This document shows, in pieces, positions 47,139 through 58,959 of a stretch of 64,000 nt of DNA. The position numbers and the translations under genes were made by a program. A model generated the notes under the pieces. The model was not told where the DNA came from. It saw only the letters and a program-made list of their open reading frames with translations, and made no database searches. Numbering within the stretch: the first letter of the stretch is position 1; every line of letters begins with the position of its first letter. Origin of the DNA: Anaeramoeba flamelloides (lineage: Eukaryota > Metamonada > Anaeramoebidae); assembly GCA_027625915.1 (NCBI GenBank), contig JANTQA010000036.1:8329001-8393000 (forward strand), given 5' to 3'.

Positions 47139-50100
47139 GTAACTGGCAAACCAAAAAAAAACTTTTAGTAAATTTAATAGCAAATTCAAAACAAAAAAAC
47201 CACCCCCTTAAAACTTAAAAATAAAGTAAAAGTACAATTACTAGAACACAAACTCTTTTCAAAAGCTATTTTTCAGAATAGAATTATTTTTTGTTTCAAA
47301 AGTTTGATTCATTTGTTTCCTTTTTTTAAAAAAGATCAAAATCCCAACAAATTTTCCAATTAAAAAAACAAATTATTTTCAATGAAGATTGAGATCTTAT
47401 GCCCAATGAAGGGATTGGACAAAAACAGACCTTTAAAAAATCAAACCACCAAGATTTTCAATAGCCCAGTATAAAAAGAGACTTAATTTCTAAAAAAAAA
47501 AAAAAAAAACCAATAATTATTTTAAAATTGAATAAAAGATAATTTCATTGTTTGACCAAAATTCAAAATCCATTTATTTTCTTTTCTTTCAAATATCAAA
47601 ATTAGAGAAAAATCACCAAATCATTAAATTAAAAATACTCGATAATGATTTTTTTAAACCTGTAAAATTAACCTTACGTATAAAAATATACATTTTAATT
47701 TTGTTATTTCAAATTAAAAATTAATAATACAATCTTTCTTATTTTGGAGAGTTGTCATTAACCCGGATATTATAAAAACCAATTTATTTTACAAATATAT
47801 TAAGTATAAAATTTAAAGCACAAAAAATACACAAAATATAAGGTCTATATTTTTTTCCAATTTTAAACTTAATTTTTCAGATTTTGTGAAAATAAATTGT
47901 ATTCAAAAAATAAAATTCCAAAAAACATGCCTTAATTTGTTCTTTTTCCCACCTTAATTTTTGTCCAAATTTATATACCTTTAAAATAATATTGGTATTA
48001 ATTCCCGATGACGAATTATTATGCATTATTGATTGAACCACAAATTTTTTTTACCAACTCCATATCATTTTTTATTATATTGCGGTAGACTTTAGGGCAA
48101 GTTTTAAGATTTCAACATTATAATATGCATATTTACCAGTTTTTTCTGATATATAAGCGTTTTCAAAGATCTATATCAAGTTTAAATCAATACCTTTGTA
48201 TATTTTAAAGTAGTACCCTTTTTTAAAACATTGCTAAAAATTATATATTTGGTGGTTTATTAAAAAAAAACAATTTAAATTGAAAGAATGTTATTTTTAG
48301 AGAATTTATTTTGAAAAATTTACTGTTTTGAAAAATCTGAAAAAAATTGGCAAAATAAAGAGGATTTAATAGTTTTTTTTCACAAATCCCTATTTCATTA
48401 TTCTATAATGGTTTTTTCAAAAAATTTTAATTTTTAATAATATAGGTAAATGTATTATTCAAACTTTACCATACACATACAGAAGATATTCAAAATACCT
48501 ATTAAAAAAACGTAATTATATCAACATTTTTACCAAAAGAAAATCTGAAAAATAATAAATATTTTGATAAAATAATCCTAAACAACATTTAAATACTTTG
48601 GAAAATAATAAACTACCGAGTCGTAACATACTGTAACCACTTTTAGTAAAAGTATATATGATTTTTGTAAGGAATCTAAGGAATTTCTTCGGAAAGTACT
48701 TCCAGAAAATGATCAATTTACCATCTGGTAAAAAAAGTGAAACTATAAAAATAGTAAAAAACATTTTTTAATATGTAATCTTAATAGAACCCCCCCAACA
48801 AAAGCAAAACCAATTATAAGAAAGGCTTAGAAACAAGTCACCTCCAAATAATAATTAATTAAATTATTTTCAATCTAACCAACAAAAAAAAAATTAAATC
48901 TCTTCAATTATCAATATTCTTGTTAGTAGTTTTGGAGATTTCAAAAAAGTCATATTTTTCAAAAAATTTTTAATGCCAAGACCAATCAAAGAAAAATTCA
49001 TAACAAAAGATATTATTTAAATTACTATTATGATGTTGAAGTCTACTTTTGGTTTTTAATAATTTATTTCTTCTTTTTTTAACTGATCTTACTTTTCATT
49101 TTCAGGTTCCACTAATGTACCCATTAAAAACGGCCTTTCACTTTTTTTCCACAATAGTTAATTCAGAATACTTTTTATGGTGAAATAAAAGGAACAAAAG
49201 TTTGAGTTGACTTTCCAAGAAAAAAAACTCAAGTATTTTAGAAAACACCAATGCCTTGAATTCTAACCGGAGAAGAAACTATAATTTCTTTAAGAAATTA
49301 TCGATAGTAAATTTTTTAAGGAAGCAAGTACATTTTACCAATTTTGGAAATTTTTAATCATATAAAACTTCTCTCAAAAATAAATTTTGAAACCAAAATA
49401 TCATTCTCTACTCTACCTGTGAAAAGAAAACGAACCCGACAGTAATTCAGAGTTGAATCTTTCATTTTTCGATTATATAAACACTTGTTTTTTTTTGATT
49501 AAATTTTAGCTTTTCAAAAATTATCTTTTGGATCTAGAGATTTGTTTAGGGAAATGAGTGAAATTAATCAAAGAGTAAACGAAAAAAATAGACCCCAAAT
49601 AGGTATGTATTTGAAATAAATATTTTCTTTTAGAATTCCAAACAAGAAAGATCAACTTTCCAAATAAATTTGTTGAAATTTTGAATGAAAATAAAATCAA
49701 AGCACTTTTCTGAGGATTTATTTCCCTTTTCTTCAAATCTTGACGAACATAAACAATTTATTACCGTAAATTTCACAATCTATTACTATTTATTATTTTT
49801 TTATAATTCAGTTTTTTTTAAATTTGCTTTCAAAATTCAATTTTCAAATATTTTTATCAAATAATACCAAAATAACGAATACTATTTCCAAAATACAAAC
49901 AAAGGGGTTGTATTCTTTGAATTAAAAAGAAGTTACAAAAGATTCAACCCAAGATAAATTGAAAACTTTTGAAAAAAATCCAATCAGATTAAGAATTTTT
50001 TGTAGTTAATAATTTTAATTTATTGGATTATAAATAATTTTCAAATCAAACAAATTCATCCAATAAATCTTTATTTCTGAAGAGGAATTCAAAATACATC

Positions 50101-52185
50101 CTATTATCTTCACCAAAAATTGAATTAAATGAAAATAGGACTTTCAAATTCATTTTCGGGAATTTAAAAAGAAAAAGTAATTGGTTACTCAAAAATTTTT
50201 TCAAACAAAAGTATTTCCACGAAGAATTAAAAATAAAACTCAATTAAAAAAGAAGTAATTGTATCAAATGTTTCGGATAAGAGCTTGAAATAAATTATTT
50301 GTATTTATTTTTTCAAGCTCAATTTTTTCATTTTTTTGATTTTGATTTAAATGTTGGTTGGAAAATATCTTATACTAGGATATATTTCATTTTCGTATTT
50401 ATTTAGATATCAATATGTTTGGTTAAAGAAATGATTTTTAGAATTCAATTTCACATAAATTGATGGAACTCAAAATTTGAAAAATGTACTTACTTCCTAA
50501 AGGTCAAATTTTTTTTTTGAAAAAGTTCTGAACTAGGTTTGCAATTGAAATTAGATTCCCTGTATGATAAAAGAGGATTCTGATTGTTATTAAATCTCTT
50601 TAATATTTATACAGTGAGATCTAAGTTTGAAAAAAAAGACTTTAATTTTACAGAAATTGGCGCTCTTAATATCTCGAAATGACAAAGAATTTTACTAAAA
50701 AAAGGGTTTTTGGAGAAAATTTTAATTTGGATGAAAGTTACAAACCTTGAAACAAAGTTCTTGAGTTTGTTTTCAATATTTTAGATCTGTGAGTTATGTT
50801 GAGAAGGTTTGTAATTGTCACCAAAAAGGTCAAAAAGGAGAAAGTTGGCTATTTTTGATTACAGGTTCTTTGTGATTTCAAAACAAAGAAATTGTTAAAG
50901 GATATGGTTGTGTGTTTTGTCTGGTATTGAATCCTACCAAAATTCCTCAATTTCATAAATTGAAAAATCATTTTTTCTCAACCTATAAGCTCAATATTTT
51001 TTTCCAAAAAAATGAACTAATTTTGAAAATTTAATTTCCAAAAGTTCCGTTCATGAAAAATTCTTCAAAACCTTTACCACACAAAAATTAACCCAACTTG
51101 TCATGATACAACGAATTGTGTTTTGGAAGAAATTATTCAAACAAAAAAAAAATTTTATCAATAAAGTAGTTTAAAATGTGAAGTGTATTTGGCATCGATC
51201 ATGTTGTTCCAACAACAATTCTAGGAGACACTCTCCTCTTCGTTATGTTAGGGATATTTGATTCAAGGAAAAACAAAAAGAACAAAAAAAAATATGCCAA
51301 AATCACAACTCCTTTGTAATAATTGATACAGCTATCCCAGTCCCACCTTGAAAATTTATATGACCCGAGAAATTGATTTTCTATTTAGAAATTTAATTTT
51401 GTTCAACAAACCATAAAATTGTTATTAAAGCTCACCCTAAACTGTGAAAATTTATAATACAAGATTAAAAATACATTTTCAATTTTTTGGTTCCTTTGGT
51501 TTTAGAAAATAGAGAAACAAATCCAGATTAAAAACTTTCATTATTGTCGATCTTCAATATCCAAAATTGTTAAAATCTCAAGTTTTTACAATTTAGAAAC
51601 AATGATCCAAAAATACAATCAAGTTTCCATGGCTTTGGTGATTTCTCATCTTGAGAAAATTTAATTTTTGTATTGGTTTTTTACAAAAAAAATAACTCTA
51701 ATGAAGTAAGAGAAGTTGAAATTCAGATCTTATGATCGAAATTGAATTGTCTATTTCAAAAAACACAATTTTAAAAAAGACAATCAATTTCAATGTCTTA
51801 TTAATTTTCACAGTAGTAGGGTTGGAAAGGGTTAATTTTTTGTCAAGACAATTTAATATTTTCAAAGTAACTCAATGGCCAATAATCATTGGCAATGTGA
51901 TCTTTTGTATTTAGTGGTATTCATTGAGAAGTGTTTTAAAAATTTAGAAAATCGTGATTATTTTTCAATTTCATTTTCCCCATCCTTAACAAGGTGTTCT
52001 GCTTCACGTATCTCAAAATTTCTTTTTCATTTTTCATTTTAAAAAAAGACATATTGTGATTTTTTGATCCAAATTGGAGAATATTTTAAGGAACTTTCAA
52101 TCTCATTTTAACGGAGATGGGAATAAATTGTTGTGAGGTTGTTTGTAGAATTTTAAAAATCGTCCTAAACATAATATTTTTGTAT
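47139..52185. other. Gene desert, 5 kb, nothing recognised
   Basis: The longest featureless stretch: AT-rich, no domain-like frame and no repeat family shared with the rest of the window. Short open frames at 48516-48764, 49521-49736 and 50046-50243 (minus) are hydrophobic or Lys/Phe-rich and look like chance. Confidence 0.5.
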
Positions 52186-53040
52186 TACTGTAGTCAAAAT
52201 AAACCGTGCAAAAAAATATAATGTGTGTTTCAAAATAAAAAGGGTGTTTTTTTGTTATAGTGGACCAATAAAGTAACCAATCAAAGAAACCAATAATAAA
52301 CACTAAAAAAATATGGTATTGGTTTCTTAAAGTTCGATTATTTAAAAAGAAATTGTAAAAATGAAAGATCAAATTGCAAAATTTATCTCAAAAAATAGAG
52401 TAAATTTTTAAGAAAATATATGTCGCTACGACCCAAAAAAAACTAAAAATGAAAAACTGATCAAATACTTTGCATTAATACAATTAAAAAAACAAAATGA
52501 TAAAATAAAAATAAATAAAGTTTCAATTTAGCTTTTTCTTGAAAACATTTTTTGCCAAAATCATTGAATTCAAACTTGAAATTATGTATATTTTTAGATA
52601 CACTCTCTTGTTTTAACTCATTTACAAAAACAAATTCTAAATTATGGGAATTTTCTTTTCACAAAAGGCACTAATTTGGTCCTCAAATGTTTTTTTTAGT
52701 TTTAAATGGTAAAATAAAAAAAAAGTTAAACTAAAAGATAAACTTTCTGGAAAAGTATTCTAATTTAATATATTAACTTATTCTTTGATTTCAAACTTTT
52801 CTCAACCCCAATTTTTCAAAAAAAAATAAAAAAGTGCAAAGTAATTCCAAAAAATAATTTCGATATTCAAAAGTTGAGAGTGTTTTTATTCTAAAAAAAA
52901 TTATCACAGTGTTTAATTGAATTAAGCTATAAGGTTAGATTTCGAAAAATATTAATCAGAAAAAAATAGTGCTTAATTTTATTAAGGACATATTATCAAA
53001 AAAACAAAAAAAATGAGAATATTATGGAAAATTTTCAACA
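52186..53040 (-). mobile_element. Family B arm, inverted relative to the next element
   Basis: 52186-52412 is an inverted, about 90% identical copy of 53300-53530, and 52985-53040 an inverted copy of 53230-53295. About 570 bp between them (52413-52984) have no partner. It begins ACTGTAGTCAAAATAAACCG. Together with the next feature it forms an imperfect palindrome of about 1.3 kb. Confidence 0.65.
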
Positions 53041-53051
53041 ATTTGCATGAA

Positions 53052-53703
53052 TACAGTGATCCAAATAATGCGTGCACAACGACTATAATCCGTGTTTCAA
53101 AATATTATCCGTGCTTTTTTTTATTCTTGTACCAATGTAACATCCAATCTACAACCAAACAGTATACCTGAGCCCAAATCAATTTTGAAAGTAAAGGTCT
53201 GGTTATTTTCAGTAAAATTTAAATTATTCATGAATTTTGTTAAAAATTTTCCATAATATTCTCATTTTTTTTGTTTTTTTTGTTTTTTTTATGATTAAAA
53301 TTTTTAAAAAATTTACTCTATTTTTTGAGATAAATTTTGCAATTTGATCTTTCATTTTTACAATTTCTTTTTAAATAATCGAACTTTAAGAAACCAATAC
53401 CATATTTTTTTAGTGTTTATTATTGGTTTCTTTGATTGGTTAATGTATAGGTTTTCTATAACAAAAAAACACCCTTTTTATTTTGAAACACGCATTAAAT
53501 TTTTTTGCACGCTTTATTTTGACTACAGTAATTTAAATTTTACTCAAAATAACCAGACCTTTACTTTCAAAATTGATTTGAACTTAGGTATACTATTTGT
53601 TAGTAGATTGGATGTTGCCTTAGTACAAGAATAAAAAAAAGCACGGATAATATTGTGAAACACAGATTATAGTCGTTGTGTACGCATTATTTTGATCACT
53701 GTA
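53052..53703 (+). mobile_element. Family B Tc1/mariner-like element with ~185-bp inverted ends
   Basis: TA-CAGTGATC at 53052 and GATCACTG-TA at 53703: typical CAGT termini with TA target duplication. Terminal arms (about 53052-53230 and 53530-53703) are inverted copies, containing repeated ATAATGCGTGC / ATTATCCGTGC / ATAAAGCGTGC words. The centre matches 52186-52412 in reverse. No full transposase. Confidence 0.75.
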
Positions 53704-54534
53704 TACTTTTGTTTTTAATTAAGTGTCTCTGAATTTTTTTTTGAGTTTTTGAGTTCTTAAAGGCTGGAAACAAAATATTATATTTTAAAGTTGAAATTCA
53801 AAAAAAAATATTGCAAAGGAAAAAGATAAAATATATATCATAAAAATTCTCTTTAAAAAATTCCCTTTAAACTTTTTTTTGAAAATTAGTCTTAAATTCT
53901 GAGTTCGAAAATAAAAAATAATTGAAATTTGATTTCTAATTTTTCTCACTTTGTCTAAAAATTGAATTTTCAAAAATAAAAAAGTATTTTTTTGCAAATA
54001 AAATTAAACTTTCTAGAACTGAAATTAAAATTAATGTAAGAATTAAGAAGTATATTAAATTCTAAAAATAATACAAAGAACTCCCAAATACCAGAAAAGT
54101 TTGTTATTTTTTCAATCCAAGTTCTCAGTTAACTTTTTAAGCTAATTTAATTTCAATAACTTTTGCCAAATAATGTTAACAACTATTTTTAATGATATTT
54201 CACAAAGAAAACCTTATATTTCAGAATTGTTAAATTAGGAAATGGTTTTTAATTCAGATTTCAGAAGATAATCCACATTCTGGTTTAAGTTAAGAATAAA
54301 AAAAGTGAACACATATTGAGTGAATAAACACTAAAAATGGACAATTTCAGAAAAGCATTTTGAGGTTAAAAAAAACATTCAATACTTTAATGATCAGAAC
54401 TTTAAAGAGAAGAAAAACACATAACCATTCCTTTCTTTATAAAACTAACAAATTAATTCCAAATAGAGGAAAAATAAACCACAAATTTGTAATCAACGCT
54501 GTTTCATTTTTTGATTATTTCAATTTGATCCAAA
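53704..54534. other. Spacer and 5' flank of the PNKP-like gene
   Basis: AT-rich; no gene seen. A Lys/Phe-rich minus-strand frame at 53785-53997 and a basic plus-strand frame at 54360-54551 that overlaps the PNKP start are judged spurious. Confidence 0.5.
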
Positions 54535-56064
54535 ATGAGCAACTTGTTTGAAAACAAGAGATTTTTCTGTTACCAAATTAAAGAAGATCTCAAGTCTGTG
54601 ATTCAAAACAATCAAGGGCAAATTGTCGAAAAATATCAAGACGATTTTGATTATTGCATAATTTCTGAAGAGCGCAGCAAGAACATCTCTGTTCGGGTTT
54701 ATTACAAATGTGTTGACAATGGGATACCTATTTTGAAGCCTTCTTTTCTGACATCAAGCGTTAAGCACAATTCTCTCGACATTGCTAATGATCATAAAAA
54801 CACCTTCCCCAGTTTTGCTCACCAGTGGATCAGAAAGGGAACACTACGGTATTTAAATTATCGTGATCCAAAGCCCTCAACAAAGATTTTTGGGTTTGAT
54901 TTTGACTCGACGCTTATCATGACACGATCGGGTGCGCCGCGATCCTTAACTACAGACGATTGGCAAATTTATAACGGAAACGTCATCGGGCGCCTCAAGC
55001 AATTATTGGAGGAAGGATGGAAATTGGTAATCTTCACAAACCAAGGGGGTGTTGATCGGAGGGGCTACGAGTGGGAGGTCTCTGTTCATGATCGAATCGG
55101 GCAATTTTTGGACTTTGTAAATTTGCCAATCCAAGTGGTGTCGACTTGCGCAAGAGACAAATTCAGAAAACCTTCACCGTTTCTTTTTGGGTTTTTCGAA
55201 AAATATTTGAATGGGAAATTATCCATCAACACACAGGAGTCAGCTTACGTAGGCGACGCAGCCGGAAGAGAAGGCGACTATGTAACTACAGACTATAAAT
55301 TTGCAAGGAACATTGGCTTCCAATTTTATGTCCCTGAACAGCTATTTGGCATTTCAGATCCACCTTCTTTATTGACCAAGCAAAAATTAGAACAAAGACC
55401 GCGAAAAGAACAAAAAGAGGAGGAAAAGGAAAAAACGATTCTTGAACGGAACAAAAACGGCTTTTATAAGTACCAAATCGGAAAAACGTCAATGAGATCA
55501 TTTGACCCAATGACAATCAAAGGCAATCTTCGAAAATCGAAAACAAAGTATGCAGCATACACAAAGAAAGAACTGTCGGCTGGGATCAAACAAGAAATTA
55601 TTGTATTGGTTGGCTGCCCGTCTTGTGGGAAAACCACTTTTTACAATAACTACTTCAAAGATCTAAATTATACCCTCTTGAATCACAATTTCGACGACAA
55701 CTCTTTAACCAAATGCTTGGACAATAACGGCTCAATCGTAATTGAGTCAGACAAATGCTTAACCATTCGCAAAAGAAGACAATTTATCGAAATTGCAAAA
55801 TCCAAAAAAATCCCCATTAGAGCCTTTTATTTTAAAGCCACTGTTGAATTGGCAAACCACTTGAATTGGTACCGTGTTTGGACCCAAGACTCCATTTATA
55901 TACCAAGTATCATTTATAAAATAACAACAGTCGAAAAACCCCAAAAATCGGAAGGCTTTAAACAAATCAAAACGATTTCATTCAGACCAATTTTTGAAAA
56001 CGAAAAACTTGAATCCTTATTCTATCTTTGGACTGAAGAATTATTAATAAAATTACAAAAATAA
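54535..56064 (+). CDS. PNKP: BRCT-fused polynucleotide 5'-kinase / 3'-phosphatase (PNKP-like)
   Basis: DNA-end-repair enzyme: removes 3'-phosphates and, in the family, phosphorylates 5'-OH ends before ligation. A single exon of 509 aa. Residues about 7-90 read as a BRCT domain (GQIVEKYQDDFDYCIISEE... KCVDNGIPILKPSFLTSSV), where animal PNKP has an FHA domain and plant ZDP has PARP-type zinc fingers. Residues about 95-275 are the HAD phosphatase, with DFDST (D122, D124), IFTNQGG (168-172), RKPSPF (K212) and YVGDAAGREGDY (D241). A Glu/Lys linker (285-310) precedes a P-loop kinase domain with GCPSCGKTT (360-368). Two kinase motifs look off: the usual NRD... (catalytic Asp) is NHNFDDN at 383-389, and DNTN is replaced by ESDK (404-407). 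The phosphatase looks fully competent and kinase activity is doubtful. Codon use is less AT-biased than its surroundings. Confidence 0.9.
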   Translation: MSNLFENKRFFCYQIKEDLKSVIQNNQGQIVEKYQDDFDYCIISEERSKNISVRVYYKCVDNGIPILKPSFLTSSVKHNSLDIANDHKNTFPSFAHQWIRKGTLRYLNYRDPKPSTKIFGFDFDSTLIMTRSGAPRSLTTDDWQIYNGNVIGRLKQLLEEGWKLVIFTNQGGVDRRGYEWEVSVHDRIGQFLDFVNLPIQVVSTCARDKFRKPSPFLFGFFEKYLNGKLSINTQESAYVGDAAGREGDYVTTDYKFARNIGFQFYVPEQLFGISDPPSLLTKQKLEQRPRKEQKEEEKEKTILERNKNGFYKYQIGKTSMRSFDPMTIKGNLRKSKTKYAAYTKKELSAGIKQEIIVLVGCPSCGKTTFYNNYFKDLNYTLLNHNFDDNSLTKCLDNNGSIVIESDKCLTIRKRRQFIEIAKSKKIPIRAFYFKATVELANHLNWYRVWTQDSIYIPSIIYKITTVEKPQKSEGFKQIKTISFRPIFENEKLESLFYLWTEELLIKLQK

Positions 56065-56272
56065 ATCAAGATTTTGGGGCGTTTGAATTATTTTTAGAAA
56101 ATCGAAAATACCCGAAAATTTTTGACCACTTAAAAACACAAAAATACACATTTAAACCAACTTCTAAATAAAACAATGGGTAGAGCGTCAAAAAACAAAT
56201 TTTTACTATAAAATAACAATTTTACCAATGAACATTTTAATTTTTTGAAAATTATTTGAATTTATTTATTCC
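56065..56272. other. 3' flank of the PNKP-like gene
   Basis: About 200 bp of AT-rich sequence between the PNKP stop codon and the TTAA edge of family D. No terminator or processing signal can be named. Confidence 0.4.
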
Positions 56273-57005
56273 TTAAGGGATTAACTTCTACCCATGATTT
56301 CTCTGAGAAATCAAAAGTATGCTGTAATCGGGTGTAAATGATATTAGTGCGCCGTGGCTCAAATAGTTTCTGTGACTCTATTATAAATCTTATTAAGCAC
56401 AATAAATTATTACATTTTGAACTAATGATCACAATTAAAAATTGCCATTTTGGAGAAACTTTTTATAAAATTGCTTTTCGAAATCTAAAAATATTAAAAC
56501 CAAATTAAGTCATATTACAGTATTTAGAAATTAAGATTTATAGCTTGTGAATGTAACTAGTTTTTACAATTTGATAATTTCAAATATTGACTCATTAATC
56601 ATTCAAAATATAAAACCAAAAAGACTGATTAGTTTTGGTTCCTTATTATAAAGATAATTGGAACATCAATGTGTTTCCAAGATTTTGGAAATAAGTGGAC
56701 AAAAGAATCTATTCGTGTTGATTATAACTTTTTTTAAAAAAATTGAATTTTCCAGCAAAATATTCTATATTTTGAGACAATTTTTTAAGAAAGATATTGT
56801 GCAACTTTTGAGTCTTTAAATTGATAATTCATAAAAAAAATTTGTGGCGAAATGCAGATTTTTTTTTTGAAATTCTTGAGTTTTTTACTTCGAAAAGGAT
56901 CATTTTTAATTGATAGGATCAACAAATATTACTACTTTACTGATTGATTTTTTTAGATACATTGGAAAATTTACGCCATCAAAATCCAATAACAACATAC
57001 TTTAA
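56273..57005 (+). mobile_element. Family D TTAA-type element, copy 1
   Basis: Begins TTAAGGGATTAACTTCTACC; the inner sub-terminal block AAGTATGCTGTAATCG...CTGTGACTC matches 11515-11575. The right part (GGATCATTTTTAATTGATAG, CCAATAACAACAT) matches 13770-13890. At 57002 its expected right terminus is replaced by the start of a family E fragment, so the right end is probably lost. Confidence 0.6.
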
Positions 57006-57078
57006 GGGACTAATCTCTATTTTTTTTTTTTTTTTTTTGACCATTTCTAAATAAGGATTCATTATCTAGAAATATATT
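57002..57078 (+). mobile_element. Family E left-end fragment
   Basis: TTAAGGGACTAATCTCTATT followed by CATTTCTAAATAAGGATTCA aligns to the left end of the complete E element at 24713, then stops at the F hairpin. Confidence 0.65.
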
Positions 57079-57217
57079 TAGAGTCAGTTTCACTTTTAAG
57101 GCATTAACTTTTACTGAAGTTTAAGGCACAATCAAAATCTTGAATTAAGGCACAAAATTTTGGATAAAAGTAAAATAATTTGGAAAAGTTTGTGTCTTAA
57201 AAGTGGAACTGACTGTA
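57079..57217 (+). mobile_element. F-family hairpin MITE, diverged copy
   Basis: TA-GAGTCAGTTTCACTTTTAA at the left and AAGTGGAACTGACTG-TA at the right. The arms share TTAAGGCACAA words. Shorter (about 139 bp) and more diverged than the copies at 60.2-61.0 kb. Confidence 0.75.
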
Positions 57218-57421
57218 TATCCTGTAGAAGACCACAATCTATCCACTCCGATTTTCAAATTTTTTATCCTAAAATTTTTGTAATCTGAGATTTTGAAAAA
57301 TTTTATATATGCCCCCCCCCCAACTGGGAAATATCAAAATTTGTCATACTCTCAGATTGGAAAAATATTAGGATAAAAATTTGAAAATCGGAGTGGGCCG
57401 ATAAGGTTCTTATAGGGATAT
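57217..57421. repeat. K inverted repeat with a C10 run in the loop
   Basis: Left arm ATATCCTGTAGAAGACC...CACTCCGATTTTCAAATTT and right arm AATTTGAAAATCGGAGTG...GTTCTTATAGGGATAT are inverted copies about 75-80 bp long. The loop holds ten consecutive Cs (57311-57320), striking in this AT-rich DNA. It starts at the last base of the preceding F hairpin's TA, so it is probably another small MITE. Confidence 0.7.
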
Positions 57422-57427
57422 GGAAGC

Positions 57428-57556
57428 AATAATTATTAAAAGACTTCTCAGTTTGATGCCAGTCAGAGAATGTAAAACTAAAATTGAAAAATCCTTCGAA
57501 ATCTTGAAAAAAAAACAATAATTATGAAATATCAAGTATTTCTCAAAGAAGCTTTG
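57428..57556 (-). repeat. Dispersed repeat M, copy 1
   Basis: Inverted match to 62650-62782: shared words TTCTCAGTTTGATGCC/CAGTCAGAGAATGTAAA, TCGAAATCTTGAAAA, TATTTCTCAAAGAAGCTT. The plus-strand translation gives the peptide RLLSLMPVRECKTKIEKSFE. Confidence 0.65.
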
Positions 57557-58580
57557 TATTTTTTTTTCATATTAGTCATCAACTCTAAATCGCCAATTCA
57601 ATTTACTTTTACAAAATAAACCAATTTGTAAAAGAGCACTACCCAGAAAAATACATGATGAACTGGATTTTAAATTCAAAAATTGGGTTGTTGAAATTAT
57701 AAACTTCAATTCAAATAAAACTGCACAAATTATTTCAAGAATTATTCATAATGAATCAACTTAATTGAAGTATCACTCTAAAATATTTGAAACCCTAAAA
57801 AACAGAAAAAAAACCAATTGAATCTAAAAAAACACATTTAAACAATATTATAAAAACTAAAAAAAAAATTAAAAAATGGTGTTTCCTTCACAAGTATAAA
57901 TTGAAAAAAATTGAATTTATAAATATTGGATCTCTGGGCGAATTACTCATCTTTCCAAAATCCAAATAATCTGAAAAATTGATTTTTCAAGTTTAGAGCT
58001 CTGTATCTCCTCTAGTTTAGAAGTTATTCTCAATTTTCGATTTTTTGTCAAAAAAATTTTTTTTTTGAAATTTTGAATTTTTCATTTCTAAAAAAGGTAC
58101 ATTTTAACACAAAAATAATTTTTTTTTGGTGTTTTTAAGATCATCTTACTAGGGTAATTTTCAATCAAAAATATGATTTTAGTGAAAAAATTTGAAAAAA
58201 TTAAGGTTTAAAAAAAAATTTTTTTTTGAAAATTTTTTTACTACTCTTTTGATTTTCCCATTTTTGATTTACTCAAATATTATATTTATAATATATTTTA
58301 AACTACAATAGTTATAAAATTTTTAATTTTTAAATTTTTTTTTTCACTTTTATCAAAGTTAATTATAAAAATACATAATTTACTATGAATAAGAGTTGAT
58401 AAAATGAAATATAAAAAATAATTTGAAATAGACAAAAATTTTTTTTCAAAAACTTTTATTTTGATTTTTTTGTGAAGTTTTTAAATATAAACTTTATGAG
58501 GGTTAGAGGTTTCGAAAATATTTAGTATTTAAAATAGGTGTTTTTGACTTTTTTCAAAATTGAAAATTTTAATTTAAAAA
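57557..58580. other. AT-rich spacer, nothing recognised
   Basis: Extremely A/T-biased with T8-T10 runs. No frame or repeat can be supported. The last part may hold eroded extensions of the G palindrome. Confidence 0.4.
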
Positions 58581-58959
58581 TACACAAGTGTGAATATGAA
58601 TGTTGTAAAAAATAGAGTTTTTTTGATTTTCTCAAAAAATTGTGATTTTCACACCGTTACCAAAGTTTTGATTATGGATATATCTATATCGGGTTAAAAT
58701 TTTAAGTTAATAATGATTCTAAATCAAAAACCGCCTCGAAATTACAGATGTTTTGTTTTGAAAACAAAATTTTTTTTTGGAAACAAAACATCTGTAATTT
58801 CGAGGCGGTTTTTGGTCTAAAATACTTTTTTTGCTTATTTATATAATCTCATTTCTAAATCTCTATTTCCTAAACTTTGGTAACAGTGTGAAACTCACAA
58901 TTTTTTGAGAAAATCAAAAAAACTCTATTTTTTACAACATTCATATTCACACTAGTGTA
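58581..58959. repeat. G palindromic MITE (~379 bp foldback)
   Basis: TA-CACAAGTGTGAATATGAA at 58581 and TTCATATTCACACTAGTG-TA at 58959. The arms stay complementary to the centre (about 58745-58806), where AACCGCCTCGAAATTACAGA faces its exact complement around an A/T-rich loop. TA edges suggest a Tc1/mariner-type insertion. Confidence 0.8.

Noticed and set aside
48516-48764. 82-residue hydrophobic minus-strand frame
   Set aside because: No start context, no neighbours, no family resemblance; surrounded by stop-rich AT sequence.
57557-57900. Possible second LINE fragment
   Set aside because: Some Lys/Asn-rich stretches look protein-like, but no reverse-transcriptase or zinc-knuckle motif appears in any frame.
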